Assembly (NCBI GenBank): GCA_963831005.1
Contig: CAWHOW010000016.1
Span: 84,894-148,893, forward strand
Direction of reading: 5' to 3'
DNA from: CAWHOW01 sp963831005
GTDB lineage: Bacteria; Bacteroidota; Bacteroidia; Bacteroidales; CG2-30-32-10
DNA length: 64,000 bases
Position numbers and translations under genes: made by a program. Below, in pieces: positions 24,750 to 34,931 of the stretch. Within the stretch, counting starts at the first letter, position 1. The number at the start of each line of letters is the position of its first letter. The notes below the pieces were generated by a model. It searched no databases, was not told the DNA's origin, and saw nothing but the letters and a program-made list of their open reading frames with translations.

Positions 24750-27700
24750 AATTATAACAGGCGACTAAGCCCGGTTCTGTTCCTTTCAGTGTTTGGTTCA
24801 TATCTGTTCTGATATCACATGCTGAGCGCACAACATTCCATATATGCACTTCATCCATTTGTCCGTTAAAATAACCATCAGGGCCAAAGTTGCTTTTTCC
24901 CAGATAACAAATATTTCGTGTAATATCAGATGGGGGATTTATTAATCCTGAAGCACGCTCCTGGCCATTGATATAGATTTTACCCATTCCTGTACTGTCA
25001 ACAGTGCAGGCTATATGTGTCCATTCGCCTGTTACTAGAACATTCGGGAGATCAAGTTCAGCGTTATTACTGCCCGGTGTAGTAACCAAAGCTAATGTAT
25101 TTGTTGTTGCAACATTACTTACAAAAATTTCATTATTTCCGGCTCCAATACATAAAACCATTAAGCGGGACCAATTGTTAAAACTGTTCCATTTTGCCCA
25201 GCCTTCAAAGGTGAATCCTGTTGAGAAATTTCCGAGAGGCGAAACAGTGCCAAGATCAACATAATCATCTGTTCCGTCAAAAGCAAGCGCGTTACCGGGA
25301 GTAAGAAGTTTTTTAGTTGTAAAGCTGGTATCATTACCATAACTTAAGCCGTTACTATCAATGCTATATGCTCTTGCATGGTAAGTAGTATTAGGCAATA
25401 GGTTTGTAAGTTCTAAAGTATATGCGCCTGTGCCAAAAGAACCGGTTTCAAATACAGTACTGTCTGTTATATTAACACAAGATGTTTTGCTGTAACAGAT
25501 CCCTCTTGTTGTAGCGTTGCCGGGACCTATATTAGTAATAGAGGCTGTAAAATTAACTGTACTATCCGTCAAACCAGAAAAACCGATGCTTGAAAGCGAC
25601 TGGTCACCTGAATTATATAACTTGGCATTGGAAGCAATCCAGTTTGAGCTTGCACCATTTAATGCAAAATTATATAAAGTACCATTATTTCCATTGGTCG
25701 AATTATCCGTTAAGGTTGTAACACCTGCATTATTGCCATCTGCAATGCCCTGGTCGAAATTATAGTATGCAACCAATCCCGGTTCTGAGCCGGTAAGAGT
25801 CTTATTCATGTATGATCTGATATCACATGCTGAACGTGCAATATTCCAAAGCCTGAATTCATCAATGCTACCATAAAAGATACTACCGCCTTCGCGCGTT
25901 CCAATATCAAGAGGATTTGAGTTTGTACCTATTGTTCCACTGCCAGCCACTGAATCTTCAAGAGTTCCATCAACGTACATTTTTATTACGTTAGTAATAT
26001 CATCCCAAGTTGCAGCAATATGGTGCCAGTTTCCGTCACTAACAACACTTGTACTATAAAGCCAACCGGTTGAAATATTAGATATATAAAAACCTGCCTT
26101 TCCTGTACCGCCAACTCCAACAGAAAAATAATACGCGCCTTCAGACTTAGTTGCTATATATTCTTCTGAGTAATTGGTTGTGTTAATCCAGCATTCCATT
26201 GTTATTCCTGAAGTAAAATCTAATACGCTGTTGTTCGGGATTTCAACATAATCATTTACACCATCAAAATTAAGAGCATTTCCAGGAGGAAGGAGCTTTT
26301 TAGTTTTAAAACTGGTGTCATTTCCGTAACTTAATCCCAGGCTGTCTATGCTATAATCTCTTGCATAGTATGTTGTATCCGGCAACAAGTTCGTTAGTTC
26401 TAAAGTATAAGCACCGATGCCAAATGAACCTGTCTGAAATCTAATGCTATCAGAAATATCCGGACAAGGTGATGTACTGTAACAAACCCCTCTTTTGGTA
26501 GCATTACCAGAATTAATATTGGTAATTGAGGCAGTAACACTAACCGAGTCTACTAAAATAACAGGAAAACTTAAAGCAGAAAGTGTTTGACCACCTTCAC
26601 CGTAAACATTTGCCTGTGAGGACACCCAGTTTGAAGTATTTCCATCCAGTGTAAAATTATTTAATGTACCGTTATATGCATTAGCCGATAAATCAGGCAA
26701 GGTAGTAATGCCTGCATTATTACTATCTGCAATACCCTGGTCAAAATTATAATAAGCTACCAGTCCGTTTTCAGTACCTGAAAGGGGTTGGTTCATATCT
26801 AATTTTATTTCACAGGCATTGCGCACAACATTCCATATCCGTACTTCATCCATTTCCCCATTAAAGTAAGAATCTTGCGACCAGTTGCTACGTCCCAGAT
26901 AGCAGATAGATCTTGCAACATTAGCAGGCGCAAACATTGAACCTGATGCAGCTTCAACCCCATTTATATATATATAACCCAATCCATTGGAATCCACTGT
27001 TACGGCTATGTGTGTCCAGACGCCTGCGGTTAATGCATTTGGCACTTCAATGTCGCTGCCGGTGGTTCCGGAAAAAACAGTGAAATTAAGATCGTTTGTT
27101 ATATAGTCATTAGCAATTAATATATTATCATAGCCTGGGCCATTTGCAATATCCAATAAACGAGACCAACTATTGAAACTATTCCACTTTGCCCATGCTT
27201 CAAATGTAAAGCCTTTAGAGAAATTTCCGGCAGGTGAAACCGAACCTAGATCAACATAATCATCATTACCGTCAAAATCAAGAGCATTTCCGGGAGGAAG
27301 AAGTTTTTTTGTTGTAAAACTGATTTCGTTACCATAACTTAAACCTGCACTGTCAATGCTATAAGCTCTTGCATAGTAGGTGGTATTATACAACAGTTTT
27401 TTCAATTCAAAAGAATAACTGCCTGTTCCGAATGACCCTGAATCAGAAACATTGCTATTAGATATATCAGGACAAGGCGATGTGCTGTAACAAATCCCCC
27501 TTAATGTTGCATTATACAAACCAATGCTGGTGATGCCGGTGGTTAAATAAACTGAATCTGTAGCAAGATCTGAAAAACTTATATTACTTAGCGTTTGATC
27601 ACCTGTATTGTATACATTAGCCAGGGAAACTACCCAGTTTGAAGTGGAGCCGTTCAATGTAAAATCAACCAATGTGCCGTCGTTGCCATTTCCTGTAATA

Positions 27701-28410
27701 TCAGGCAGTGTGGTAACACCTGCATTATTACTGTCTGCCAAGCCTATGTTAAAATTATAATATGCCAGCAAGCCGCTTTCTGTTCCTGCGAGGTATTTAT
27801 TAACATCCGACCTGATATCACATGCAGGGCGTGCCACGTTCCATACACTTACTTCGTCCATATTTCCGTTAAACTGGTATCTGCCTGGATATCCGCAACC
27901 CATATCATTTCCAGCGAAGCAGTTGTTGGAACCCGACAGGGCAATTGTATCATTAAACAGCGTTGAGGCTTCAAGATTTCCATTTATATAGAGCATGATA
28001 GAATCTCCATTAGATGTTACGGCAACATGTGTCCATGCTCCGATTGCTATATTGTCCGTTTGTACTACTTCCGCTGTAAGTCCTGACGATTTCCCGTAGG
28101 CAATAAAATGGATCTTTCCATCACTGGGTACGCCGGCATGATAACATGTCTGCTCAGGGCCAATGCTGAGCACCCAACTGGGGCAATACCAACCGCACCA
28201 TCCATGATAAAATAACAACTGGCTGCTTGTTGAATTTGGCTGTATCCAGCACTCAAGTGTAAAATCAGGAGTCGTTAAATTCCATGTATCATCAGTAAAT
28301 TGAACATAACTAGCAACGCCATCAAAGGCAAGAGCATTTCCGGCTTGCTGTGCTCTACTTGTATGTAATCCAAGCATTAAGCAAGTAATAAATAATAAAG
28401 TTTTTTTCAT
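24727..28410 (-). CDS. N-terminal part of giant LamG/FN3 surface protein (frameshifted)
   Basis: 1227 residues with a signal peptide (1-20). Four LamG-like domains (each starting ALxFDGxxxYV and ending with VWNVARxACDI … GLVAYYNFDQG) alternate with FN3-like segments (AYSIDSAGLSYGNDTSFTTKKLLPPGN). The last domain breaks off after ACYNFDQG with three extra residues and a stop. At that point this copy has CCCC (24,739-24,742), where the sister repeats have CCC; removing one base restores DQGIA and joins it to the downstream ORF, giving about 2343 residues with a C-terminal T9SS domain. Without the join the protein lacks a sorting signal. LamG folds bind sugars or proteins. A -7 element lies about 54 bp upstream. 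Confidence 0.8.
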   Translation of the reverse strand: MKKTLLFITCLMLGLHTSRAQQAGNALAFDGVASYVQFTDDTWNLTTPDFTLECWIQPNSTSSQLLFYHGWCGWYCPSWVLSIGPEQTCYHAGVPSDGKIHFIAYGKSSGLTAEVVQTDNIAIGAWTHVAVTSNGDSIMLYINGNLEASTLFNDTIALSGSNNCFAGNDMGCGYPGRYQFNGNMDEVSVWNVARPACDIRSDVNKYLAGTESGLLAYYNFNIGLADSNNAGVTTLPDITGNGNDGTLVDFTLNGSTSNWVVSLANVYNTGDQTLSNISFSDLATDSVYLTTGITSIGLYNATLRGICYSTSPCPDISNSNVSDSGSFGTGSYSFELKKLLYNTTYYARAYSIDSAGLSYGNEISFTTKKLLPPGNALDFDGNDDYVDLGSVSPAGNFSKGFTFEAWAKWNSFNSWSRLLDIANGPGYDNILIANDYITNDLNFTVFSGTTGSDIEVPNALTAGVWTHIAVTVDSNGLGYIYINGVEAASGSMFAPANVARSICYLGRSNWSQDSYFNGEMDEVRIWNVVRNACEIKLDMNQPLSGTENGLVAYYNFDQGIADSNNAGITTLPDLSANAYNGTLNNFTLDGNTSNWVSSQANVYGEGGQTLSALSFPVILVDSVSVTASITNINSGNATKRGVCYSTSPCPDISDSIRFQTGSFGIGAYTLELTNLLPDTTYYARDYSIDSLGLSYGNDTSFKTKKLLPPGNALNFDGVNDYVEIPNNSVLDFTSGITMECWINTTNYSEEYIATKSEGAYYFSVGVGGTGKAGFYISNISTGWLYSTSVVSDGNWHHIAATWDDITNVIKMYVDGTLEDSVAGSGTIGTNSNPLDIGTREGGSIFYGSIDEFRLWNIARSACDIRSYMNKTLTGSEPGLVAYYNFDQGIADGNNAGVTTLTDNSTNGNNGTLYNFALNGASSNWIASNAKLYNSGDQSLSSIGFSGLTDSTVNFTASITNIGPGNATTRGICYSKTSCVNITDSTVFETGSFGTGAYTLELTNLLPNTTYHARAYSIDSNGLSYGNDTSFTTKKLLTPGNALAFDGTDDYVDLGTVSPLGNFSTGFTFEGWAKWNSFNNWSRLMVLCIGAGNNEIFVSNVATTNTLALVTTPGSNNAELDLPNVLVTGEWTHIACTVDSTGMGKIYINGQERASGLINPPSDITRNICYLGKSNFGPDGYFNGQMDEVHIWNVVRSACDIRTDMNQTLKGTEPGLVACYNFDQGHRI

Positions 28411-28463
28411 AGTTTAATTGATTGTATTTGTTTAAACATAAAATTGTTAATCATTTCACAAGC

Positions 28464-28471
28464 CAAAGATA
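28464..28471 (-). promoter_or_regulatory. Possible promoter of the LamG surface protein gene
   Basis: TATCTTTG on the minus strand matches TAnnTTTG. A TTTTC lies near the expected -33 position instead of TTTG. The rest of 28,411-28,774 is AT-rich and holds no gene I can support. Confidence 0.45.
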
Positions 28472-28774
28472 AAATAAAAATTTATTTTATTTGAAAATGT
28501 TAAATTTTTATTAAAATCAAAATGATTAGCTTACTCTCCAATAGAATAAAAACAAAATTGAAGTTAGGAGGGCGACTTAAATTATTTATTCGGGAACGAT
28601 CAGCTGTCTTGGTGAAAAACAGTTTTACGAGAATTAATACATATAAATATAAACAAAGAAAGGATATATTACTTCTAAGAAGTAATAAAGAAATCATAAT
28701 TTCAGAATTTTATTCCTTATACGGATGTAAGCAAATTCATGGCACTTTAGGCACTTCTTATTTGCGAAGCCTAT

Positions 28775-30475
28775 TTACAAAGGAATATTCCCATGCTTTT
28801 TCGGAGGATTAGATTGCGTTTTATTTTGTGTCATTTCAAGCGCCTGTATTAGTTTAAAGCGTGTCTGCCTTGGCATGATGATCTCGTCAATATAACCCAA
28901 TGCTGCTGCCTGGTAAGGATTGGCAAACTGTTGTTTATAATCGTCAAGCGCTTTTGCTTTTGTCTTGGCATCAACACCACGGTAAAGTATATTCACTGCA
29001 CCTTCGGAACCCATTACCGCTATCTCTGCAGCAGGATACGCAAGGTTAATATCGCTGCCAATATGTTTACTTGACATCACGCAGTAAGCGCCACCATAAG
29101 CTTTGCGTGTGATGAGGGTTATCTTGGGAACAGTTGCTTCTGAGAAGGCATACAGCAGTTTAGCACCATGTTTAATGATGCCGTCATGTTCCTGTATAGT
29201 GCCGGGAAGAAAGCCTGGAACATCTTCAAAAGTGATTATCGGAATATTGAAGCAATCACAAAACCTCACGAAGCGTGCTGCTTTAAGTGAAGCATCCACA
29301 TCAAGCACGCCGGCAAGCATGGCAGGCTGATTGGCTACTATACCAATGGATTTTCCGCCGAGGAAAGCGAAACCGATAACGATGTTCTGTGCATAATAAG
29401 GCATCACTTCATAAAAATAACCATTGTCAACCACTGAATTTATCAACAGCTTCATGTCATAAGGTTTGTTGGGATCATCAGGAATGAGTGACTGCAGTTT
29501 CTCATCTTCTCTGCGAACATCATCGTTGGTGGGCTTAAAAGGAGAATCTTCCATATTGTTTGATGGAAGGAACTGAAACAACTCGCGTATCATCATCAAT
29601 GTCGATTCTTCGTTTTCTCCCATGAAATGCGCCACACCGCTCTTTGAATTATGTGTGAAAGCCCCGCCAAGTTCTTCTTTGGTAACTTCTTCATGTGTTA
29701 CAGCTTTTATAACATCAGGACCAGTAACGAACATATGACTTTTTTCTTTCACCATAAAAATGAAATCGGTGAGGGCAGGGGAGTACACAGCTCCTCCTGC
29801 GCAGGGTCCCATGATAACTGAGATTTGCGGAACAACTCCTGACGACATTACATTCAGGTAAAAAATATCGGCATAACCACCAAGACTTGCAACACCTTCC
29901 TGTATTCTGGCTCCACCTGAATCATTGATGGCAATAATAGGAGCGCCATTCTTCACAGCAAGACGCTGAAGCTTTATTATTTTATCAGCATTAGTGCGGC
30001 TTAACGATCCGCCAAACACGGTGAAATCGAAACCGAACACATACACCATTTTGCCATCTATCTTCCCGTATCCTGAAACAACACCATCACCGGGAATCTT
30101 GGTTTTATCCATCTCGAAATCCGTGCAGTTGTGTACTACAAGTTTGTCGAGTTCAACAAAAGAACCTGCATCGAGCAGGATGTTTATTCTTTCCCTTGCA
30201 GTTAGTTTTCCGCTTTCATGCTGCTTTTCAATCCTATCCTGGCCTCCTCCTAATTCCGCTTCTCTTGAACGTTTTTCATATTCGAGAATTTTAGCTTCTG
30301 TAGTTGCAACAACAAAAGGAGTTTTTATTTCAGATGGAGTTTCGGCAACTTCCTTTTTCTCCGTCTTTGTTACTTTTTCCTCAGTTGATATTTTGGCCTT
30401 TTTAGTTTCCTTTTTTTTGTCAGTAATATCTTTGGTTTTCTTACTGAACTTGAAAATTTTTCGCATTGCTGCCAT
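28775..30475 (-). CDS. Acyl-CoA (propionyl-CoA) carboxylase carboxyltransferase subunit
   Basis: 566 residues. From residue 65 on it is the full carboxyltransferase: REAELGGGQDRIEKQHESGK, KLTARERIN, INDSGGARIQEG, GPCAGGAVYSPALTDF, then the C-terminal half with EDVPGFLPGTIQEH, RKAYGGAYCVM and the end IPL typical of PccB/MmdA. It transfers the carboxyl group from biotin to propionyl- or acetyl-CoA; in Bacteroidota the product methylmalonyl-CoA feeds the succinate-propionate route. The first 60 residues are an unusual lysine-rich extension (KKKETKKAKIS…) compared with the usual 510-520 residues. It is the last gene of a three-gene operon, 21 bp after the biotin carrier gene. Confidence 0.9.
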   Translation of the reverse strand: MAAMRKIFKFSKKTKDITDKKKETKKAKISTEEKVTKTEKKEVAETPSEIKTPFVVATTEAKILEYEKRSREAELGGGQDRIEKQHESGKLTARERINILLDAGSFVELDKLVVHNCTDFEMDKTKIPGDGVVSGYGKIDGKMVYVFGFDFTVFGGSLSRTNADKIIKLQRLAVKNGAPIIAINDSGGARIQEGVASLGGYADIFYLNVMSSGVVPQISVIMGPCAGGAVYSPALTDFIFMVKEKSHMFVTGPDVIKAVTHEEVTKEELGGAFTHNSKSGVAHFMGENEESTLMMIRELFQFLPSNNMEDSPFKPTNDDVRREDEKLQSLIPDDPNKPYDMKLLINSVVDNGYFYEVMPYYAQNIVIGFAFLGGKSIGIVANQPAMLAGVLDVDASLKAARFVRFCDCFNIPIITFEDVPGFLPGTIQEHDGIIKHGAKLLYAFSEATVPKITLITRKAYGGAYCVMSSKHIGSDINLAYPAAEIAVMGSEGAVNILYRGVDAKTKAKALDDYKQQFANPYQAAALGYIDEIIMPRQTRFKLIQALEMTQNKTQSNPPKKHGNIPL

Positions 30476-30496
30476 ATTACAAGTATAAAATTTTAA

Positions 30497-31006
30497 TTAT
30501 TCAAGAACTATCAATGTCTGGTTTCCTTCCACGGTGTCACCTTCCTTAACCAGTATATCTTTTATCTTGCTATCACGTTTCACTTTATATTCACTTTGCA
30601 TTTTCATAGCTTCAACTATGATCACGGTTTGACCGGCAGTTACTTCTTCGCCTTTCTTCACCGGTATTTTGATGATCTTGCCCGGCATGGGAGAGAATAT
30701 TCTTTCCTGTGTGGAGTCGATATCATCTTTCATGCGGTTCTTCATATACTTTGCCTGCATGTCGATGATCTCCAAAGGAAAATAGTTATATGGCGTATTG
30801 ACCATATATTTTTTCCCGCTTTCATCACGGACCAGTTCTATATTATATGATTTGTTTTCAAGAATGATGGAATACACGCCGTTTTCCACCATAACAATAT
30901 CCACTTCGTAAAGTTTGTTATCAATAGACACTTGTACCTTATTCCCATCCTTGCTGATGAGTTCAACATTAGCAGTACGATCGCCTAATTTTATTTCAAG
31001 GTTCAT
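30497..31006 (-). CDS. Biotin carboxyl carrier protein of acyl-CoA carboxylase
   Basis: 169 residues. The C-terminal 70 residues are a biotinyl domain with the attachment motif EAMKM, the biotinylated lysine being K135, preceded by SPMPGKIIKI and followed by VKEGDTVEGNQTLIVLE. The N-terminal 95 residues form the linker domain typical of Bacteroidota carriers (KLYEVDIVMVENGVYSI). It carries CO2 between the biotin carboxylase encoded upstream (18 bp gap) and the carboxyltransferase encoded downstream. Cytoplasmic. Confidence 0.9.
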   Translation of the reverse strand: MNLEIKLGDRTANVELISKDGNKVQVSIDNKLYEVDIVMVENGVYSIILENKSYNIELVRDESGKKYMVNTPYNYFPLEIIDMQAKYMKNRMKDDIDSTQERIFSPMPGKIIKIPVKKGEEVTAGQTVIIVEAMKMQSEYKVKRDSKIKDILVKEGDTVEGNQTLIVLE

Positions 31007-31024
31007 GTTTGTTAAAAGTTTAGA

Positions 31025-32539
31025 TCAGATACGTAATAAGCCTTTTTGTTTTCCGAAATCCTTCCATTTGCTGAGAGCCCTTTTTTCACCAATAGCCAGT
31101 GACTGGTTGTCTTCAAGATTTATTACATAATCAATATAAGCAGCAATAATAGCAACATCTTCAGTCATTACTTTGCTGACTTTATGAGGTCTCATCATAT
31201 TCTCATAGTTCTTCTCTATGAAATGAGTATTGTATTTACCATTTACGAAATCTTCAGTATCACATACCCTGCGTAAAAAATTTATATTGTTCTTTATCCC
31301 TATTATTTTGTATTCGTAAAGTGCACGTTTCATCCTTTTGATAGCATAGCTTCTGCTATCGGACCAAACAATAAGTTTTGAGATCATCGGATCATAATAG
31401 ATGGGTATTTCGTAACCATCATAAACATAGCTGTCAACACGTACACCAAGTCCTAATGGCTCTGTAATGTGCTTGATAATGCCCGGGCTGGGAGAGAAGT
31501 TGTTTTCAGCATCTTCAGCACAGATACGGCATTCTATAGCATGACCGCGTTGAACGATATCAGATTGTTTAAATGATAGTTTATTTCCATCAGCAATTTT
31601 AATTTGTTCTTTGACAAGATCAATTCGGAGAACTTGTTCTGTTATCGGATGCTCAACCTGTAAACGGGTGTTCATTTCAAGAAAATAAAAATGAAGATCA
31701 TCATCTACAAGAAATTCAATAGTGCCTGCCCCTACATATTTCACCGATTTTGCAGCTTTCACAGCCACTCTTCCCATTTCTTTTCGCAACTTCTCTGTCA
31801 TAAGAGGTGAAGGAGATTCCTCTACAAGCTTCTGGTGACGTCTTTGAATGGAGCATTCGCGTTCGCATAAATGTATCACATTGCCAAACTTATCGCCCAG
31901 TATCTGTATCTCTATATGATGAGGTGATTCAATATATTTCTCCATATAAACCGAATCATCTCCAAAAGAAGATAATGCTTCGGAACGTGCAGTAGTAACA
32001 GCTTCCCATAATTCCGCTTTCTTTTTTACTAGTCGCATACCTTTACCGCCGCCACCTGCAGAAGCTTTCACCATAATAGGGTAACCTATCTTGTCGGCAA
32101 CTTCAAGCGCCTTCTTTTCGTTGGTAAGTTTTTCTTTGGTTCCCGGAACGACAGGTACACCTGCCTTTATCATTCGTTGCCTTGCAGTGATCTTATCACC
32201 CATTGACCTTATAGATTCAGCAGTAGGTCCTATAAAAACAAGGCCCTCTTTAACACAACGCTCGGCGAATTCTTCATTTTCTGAAAGGAATCCATAACCG
32301 GGATGAATAGCATCAGCACCAGATTTTTTAGCCGCACCAATAATGTTGTCAATTACAAGATAACTTTCATTGGATGGGGCAGGGCCAATAAGAAAAGCTT
32401 CATCAGCATAGCTAACATGCCTTGAAGTTCGATCGACTTCAGAGTAAACGGCAACAGTTTTAATGCCCATTTCTCTACTAGATCTCATCACTCTAACAGC
32501 AATTTCGCCCCTGTTTGCAACTAATATTTTTTTAATCAT
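31025..32539 (-). CDS. Biotin carboxylase subunit of acyl-CoA carboxylase
   Basis: 504 residues. It begins with the Rossmann-like ILVANRGEIAVRVMRS and IHPGYGFLSENEEF. The ATP-grasp core has KASAGGGGKGMR, HIEIQILGD, ERECSIQRRHQK and EMNTRLQVEHPITE; the C-terminal domain has GHAIECRICAEDAENNF. It carboxylates biotin with ATP and bicarbonate. It is the first gene of the operon with the carrier and carboxyltransferase. About 50 residues longer than the E. coli AccC, as usual for the PccA/MmdA-associated type. No clear promoter motif seen in the 200 bp upstream. Confidence 0.92.
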   Translation of the reverse strand: MIKKILVANRGEIAVRVMRSSREMGIKTVAVYSEVDRTSRHVSYADEAFLIGPAPSNESYLVIDNIIGAAKKSGADAIHPGYGFLSENEEFAERCVKEGLVFIGPTAESIRSMGDKITARQRMIKAGVPVVPGTKEKLTNEKKALEVADKIGYPIMVKASAGGGGKGMRLVKKKAELWEAVTTARSEALSSFGDDSVYMEKYIESPHHIEIQILGDKFGNVIHLCERECSIQRRHQKLVEESPSPLMTEKLRKEMGRVAVKAAKSVKYVGAGTIEFLVDDDLHFYFLEMNTRLQVEHPITEQVLRIDLVKEQIKIADGNKLSFKQSDIVQRGHAIECRICAEDAENNFSPSPGIIKHITEPLGLGVRVDSYVYDGYEIPIYYDPMISKLIVWSDSRSYAIKRMKRALYEYKIIGIKNNINFLRRVCDTEDFVNGKYNTHFIEKNYENMMRPHKVSKVMTEDVAIIAAYIDYVINLEDNQSLAIGEKRALSKWKDFGKQKGLLRI

Positions 32540-32748
32540 AATACTCCTGTAAAATATACTTAAAAAAAGAAAAAGTCTGAAAGCAGATTATATTAAAAAA
32601 GAATGAAATGTTTTTTTGGTGTATTCATTCCGGAGATTCAAATTGAAATGCAAATATATGATAAAAAATAAATTGAATACATTCACTATCATTATTTATG
32701 GAATTTGAAGTTTTAATATTATTATTTCAGACTTGGTATTTATGATAA

Positions 32749-33951
32749 TTATCCGCTAATTTTATTTTCTATTAAATATTTCGCCATAGATAGACTGCAT
32801 GTAAAAGCCGGCGAAACAGCATTAACAAGATGCAGTGATTTATCATCACCCTCGACTATAAAATCCATTTCCAATTCCAGCGTTTTTTTATTCAAAATCT
32901 GTGCCCTTATACCTGGTTCAAGCCATTGGTTAAATAATTTTTCATCTCCTTTGTCAGACAGTTTCTGAGCTAGGCTAACAAAATGTTTTCTGTTATATTT
33001 TTTTACTTCACTGATAGCCAGTTTCCGAAAATTAAATGAATTGGTAACAAATAACAGAATTTCATAATAAAATATCTGCAGGAATTCTTTTAGTTTAAAA
33101 TTTTTAAACCCTTTGTAATTTTCTCTCCAAAAAGCAGGAATAGACGTTGGTCCTATTTTAATATGGTTGTGCGAAGTAATTGTATAGTGAACCCCAAGGA
33201 AAGGGTTTAATAAATTTGGAACAGGATAAATATTGGTTTTAATGAACATGTCCTTACCGCTATATTTCAAGTAAATTCCTTTAAATGGAATGATAATTCG
33301 TTCCTTTGAAAACCCATAATCACGGGCAATAATATCTGCATAAAGACCGGCTGCATTGATCAGGAAACCTGCTTTAAACTTATTATTGTTTGTAATAATA
33401 TAGCCATCTTTTGTTTTTACATATTTTGAATTAAAATAAATGTCAACATTCTTAGAAAGTAAAATTTCTTTAAACTTCTGGCATACTTCGTTAGGATCAA
33501 CACTTGCTGTAGTGGGTGAATAAAGAGCTTTTTTATGTGTCTTGGCATTTGGCTCAATTTTATGAAGCTCATCTTCATCAATAATTCTCACATCTACTCC
33601 ATTTTGTTTTCCTCTACGTTCAAGTTCATACAGACTTCCCAATTCACTTTCATCTGTAGCCACAACCACCTTTTTACACTCGTTGATGAAGATCCCGTTC
33701 TCCCGGCAGAATTCTTTCATAAGCCGGTTACCTTCTACTGTGAACTTTGCTTTCAAAGAACTGGAAGTATAATAGAATCCTGCATGTAAAACACCGCTAT
33801 TCCTACCACTTGCATGTTTGGCAACATCATTTTCCTTCTCTATTATTGCAATAGTTTTCTCCGGGTATTTTTTTCGGAGTTCATAGGCGATAGTCAATCC
33901 CATTATTCCACCGCCGATAATCAAATAATCATAATTTATAGAACTTTCCAT
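32749..33951 (-). CDS. lhgO: L-2-hydroxyglutarate oxidase
   Basis: 400 residues, the usual length. An N-terminal FAD-binding motif (IIGGGIMGLTIAYEL, G13-G14-G15…G18) and NSGVLHAGFYY are followed by family blocks TASVDPNEVCQKF, FLINAAGLYADIIAR, PFKGIYLKY and NPFLGVHYTI; near the end GIRAQ and VNAVSPAFTCSL. It oxidises L-2-hydroxyglutarate to 2-oxoglutarate and passes electrons to the membrane quinone pool, recovering a side product of TCA enzymes. It stands between the carboxylase and TCA operons on the same strand but is probably transcribed separately, as 200-bp spacers flank it. Confidence 0.88.
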   Translation of the reverse strand: MESSINYDYLIIGGGIMGLTIAYELRKKYPEKTIAIIEKENDVAKHASGRNSGVLHAGFYYTSSSLKAKFTVEGNRLMKEFCRENGIFINECKKVVVATDESELGSLYELERRGKQNGVDVRIIDEDELHKIEPNAKTHKKALYSPTTASVDPNEVCQKFKEILLSKNVDIYFNSKYVKTKDGYIITNNNKFKAGFLINAAGLYADIIARDYGFSKERIIIPFKGIYLKYSGKDMFIKTNIYPVPNLLNPFLGVHYTITSHNHIKIGPTSIPAFWRENYKGFKNFKLKEFLQIFYYEILLFVTNSFNFRKLAISEVKKYNRKHFVSLAQKLSDKGDEKLFNQWLEPGIRAQILNKKTLELEMDFIVEGDDKSLHLVNAVSPAFTCSLSMAKYLIENKISG

Positions 33952-34075
33952 TTTCCATTATTTAAATTAAGAAAAGAAGAATCATCATAATTCCATTCAA
34001 ACATGGTTGGAAAGGTCTTTTATAATAATTCAATATTGAATATTTCGAAAATATTTTTAACATATACTCAATTTA

Positions 34076-34123
34076 TTAATAAGAAAAGATTGACTCTTAT
34101 TAGAGTCAATCTTTTCTTATTAA
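34076..34123. terminator. Perfect 22-bp inverted repeat, likely terminator
   Basis: Arms 34076-34097 and 34102-34123 are perfectly complementary around a TATT loop, with the core AGATTGACTCT. It lies about 105 bp after the TPR gene stop on the minus strand and can act in both directions; the arms themselves end in T-rich sequence. Confidence 0.65.
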
Positions 34124-34227
34124 CTAAAACTTCTCAAGTGCCCTCTTTCCTATTACTACTAATTATAATCTTAACGTTTTATAGATTTCAAATAAATTTC
34201 TAAATCTATAATTTTAAAAACATTTTT

Positions 34228-34902
34228 TTAAAATTTATGATCATCAAAAATGTAATCAAGCATTTCAGAAGCATTCTTATTTTGCGGATCGAACTTAAGT
34301 ACTTCTTTCAGTTGTTCTTTAGCAGCATCAAACTTGTTAGTGTTCATGTAAAGCCTGCCTAAATGATAACGTGCCGAAATATGATTTTCATTCTCAGCAA
34401 TAAGTTTTTTGAAATAAGGAGCAGCTTCATCATACATACCTGAAGCTTTCAGTGCTATGCCCAGATAATAATTTGCCATGGTAGTTTCAGGGCTTAATTC
34501 AAGAAGTTTCTTATAGCATTCAATGCTCAGGTCTTCTCTTCCAAGGTGATAATATGATAATCCAAGCCAAATATAGGTCATTGGAAGGTGTTTACCAGAA
34601 GCAATTATCTTATTAAATACTTCAGTGGCTGCTGTAAAATTCGTTGACCTGTAATAGGTAACACCCATCCTGTAGAGTGCAAAGATGTTATCTGGCTTTA
34701 TTTCCATCACTTTCTTATAAGTGGCGATACATTTGGTCATTTCGCCAAGAATATAATAAAGGTTCGCCTCTTCCATCATTAATACAATGTTGTTTGGATG
34801 CCTTTCAAGATATTCTTCAAACAGTTCTATAGCTTTATACAAGTCTCCCGACATTATATAGTCGTAAGCTTTTACCAATCTTTTGTCATTATAGGTTTCC
34901 AT
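34228..34902 (-). CDS. Tetratricopeptide repeat protein
   Basis: 224 residues made of about six TPR units of 34 residues (for example AYDYIMSGDLYKAIELFEEYL, YILGEMTKCIATYKKVMEI and YLGIALKASGMYDEAAPYF). No signal peptide or membrane segment, so probably cytoplasmic. It is the last gene of the TCA operon, 29 bp after citrate synthase. Its position suggests a scaffold or accessory role for these enzymes, but nothing in the sequence proves it. Confidence 0.85.
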   Translation of the reverse strand: METYNDKRLVKAYDYIMSGDLYKAIELFEEYLERHPNNIVLMMEEANLYYILGEMTKCIATYKKVMEIKPDNIFALYRMGVTYYRSTNFTAATEVFNKIIASGKHLPMTYIWLGLSYYHLGREDLSIECYKKLLELSPETTMANYYLGIALKASGMYDEAAPYFKKLIAENENHISARYHLGRLYMNTNKFDAAKEQLKEVLKFDPQNKNASEMLDYIFDDHKF

Positions 34903-34931
34903 AATATATAGTTTTAGTGTTTTACATTTAT

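Noticed and set aside
28522..28812. 96-residue plus-strand ORF
   Set aside because: It overlaps the 3' end of the carboxyltransferase gene, is lysine/arginine/leucine-rich like random AT-rich translation and has no family signal.
34003..34203. 66-residue plus-strand ORF
   Set aside because: It runs through the 22-bp inverted repeat; low-complexity AT-rich translation.
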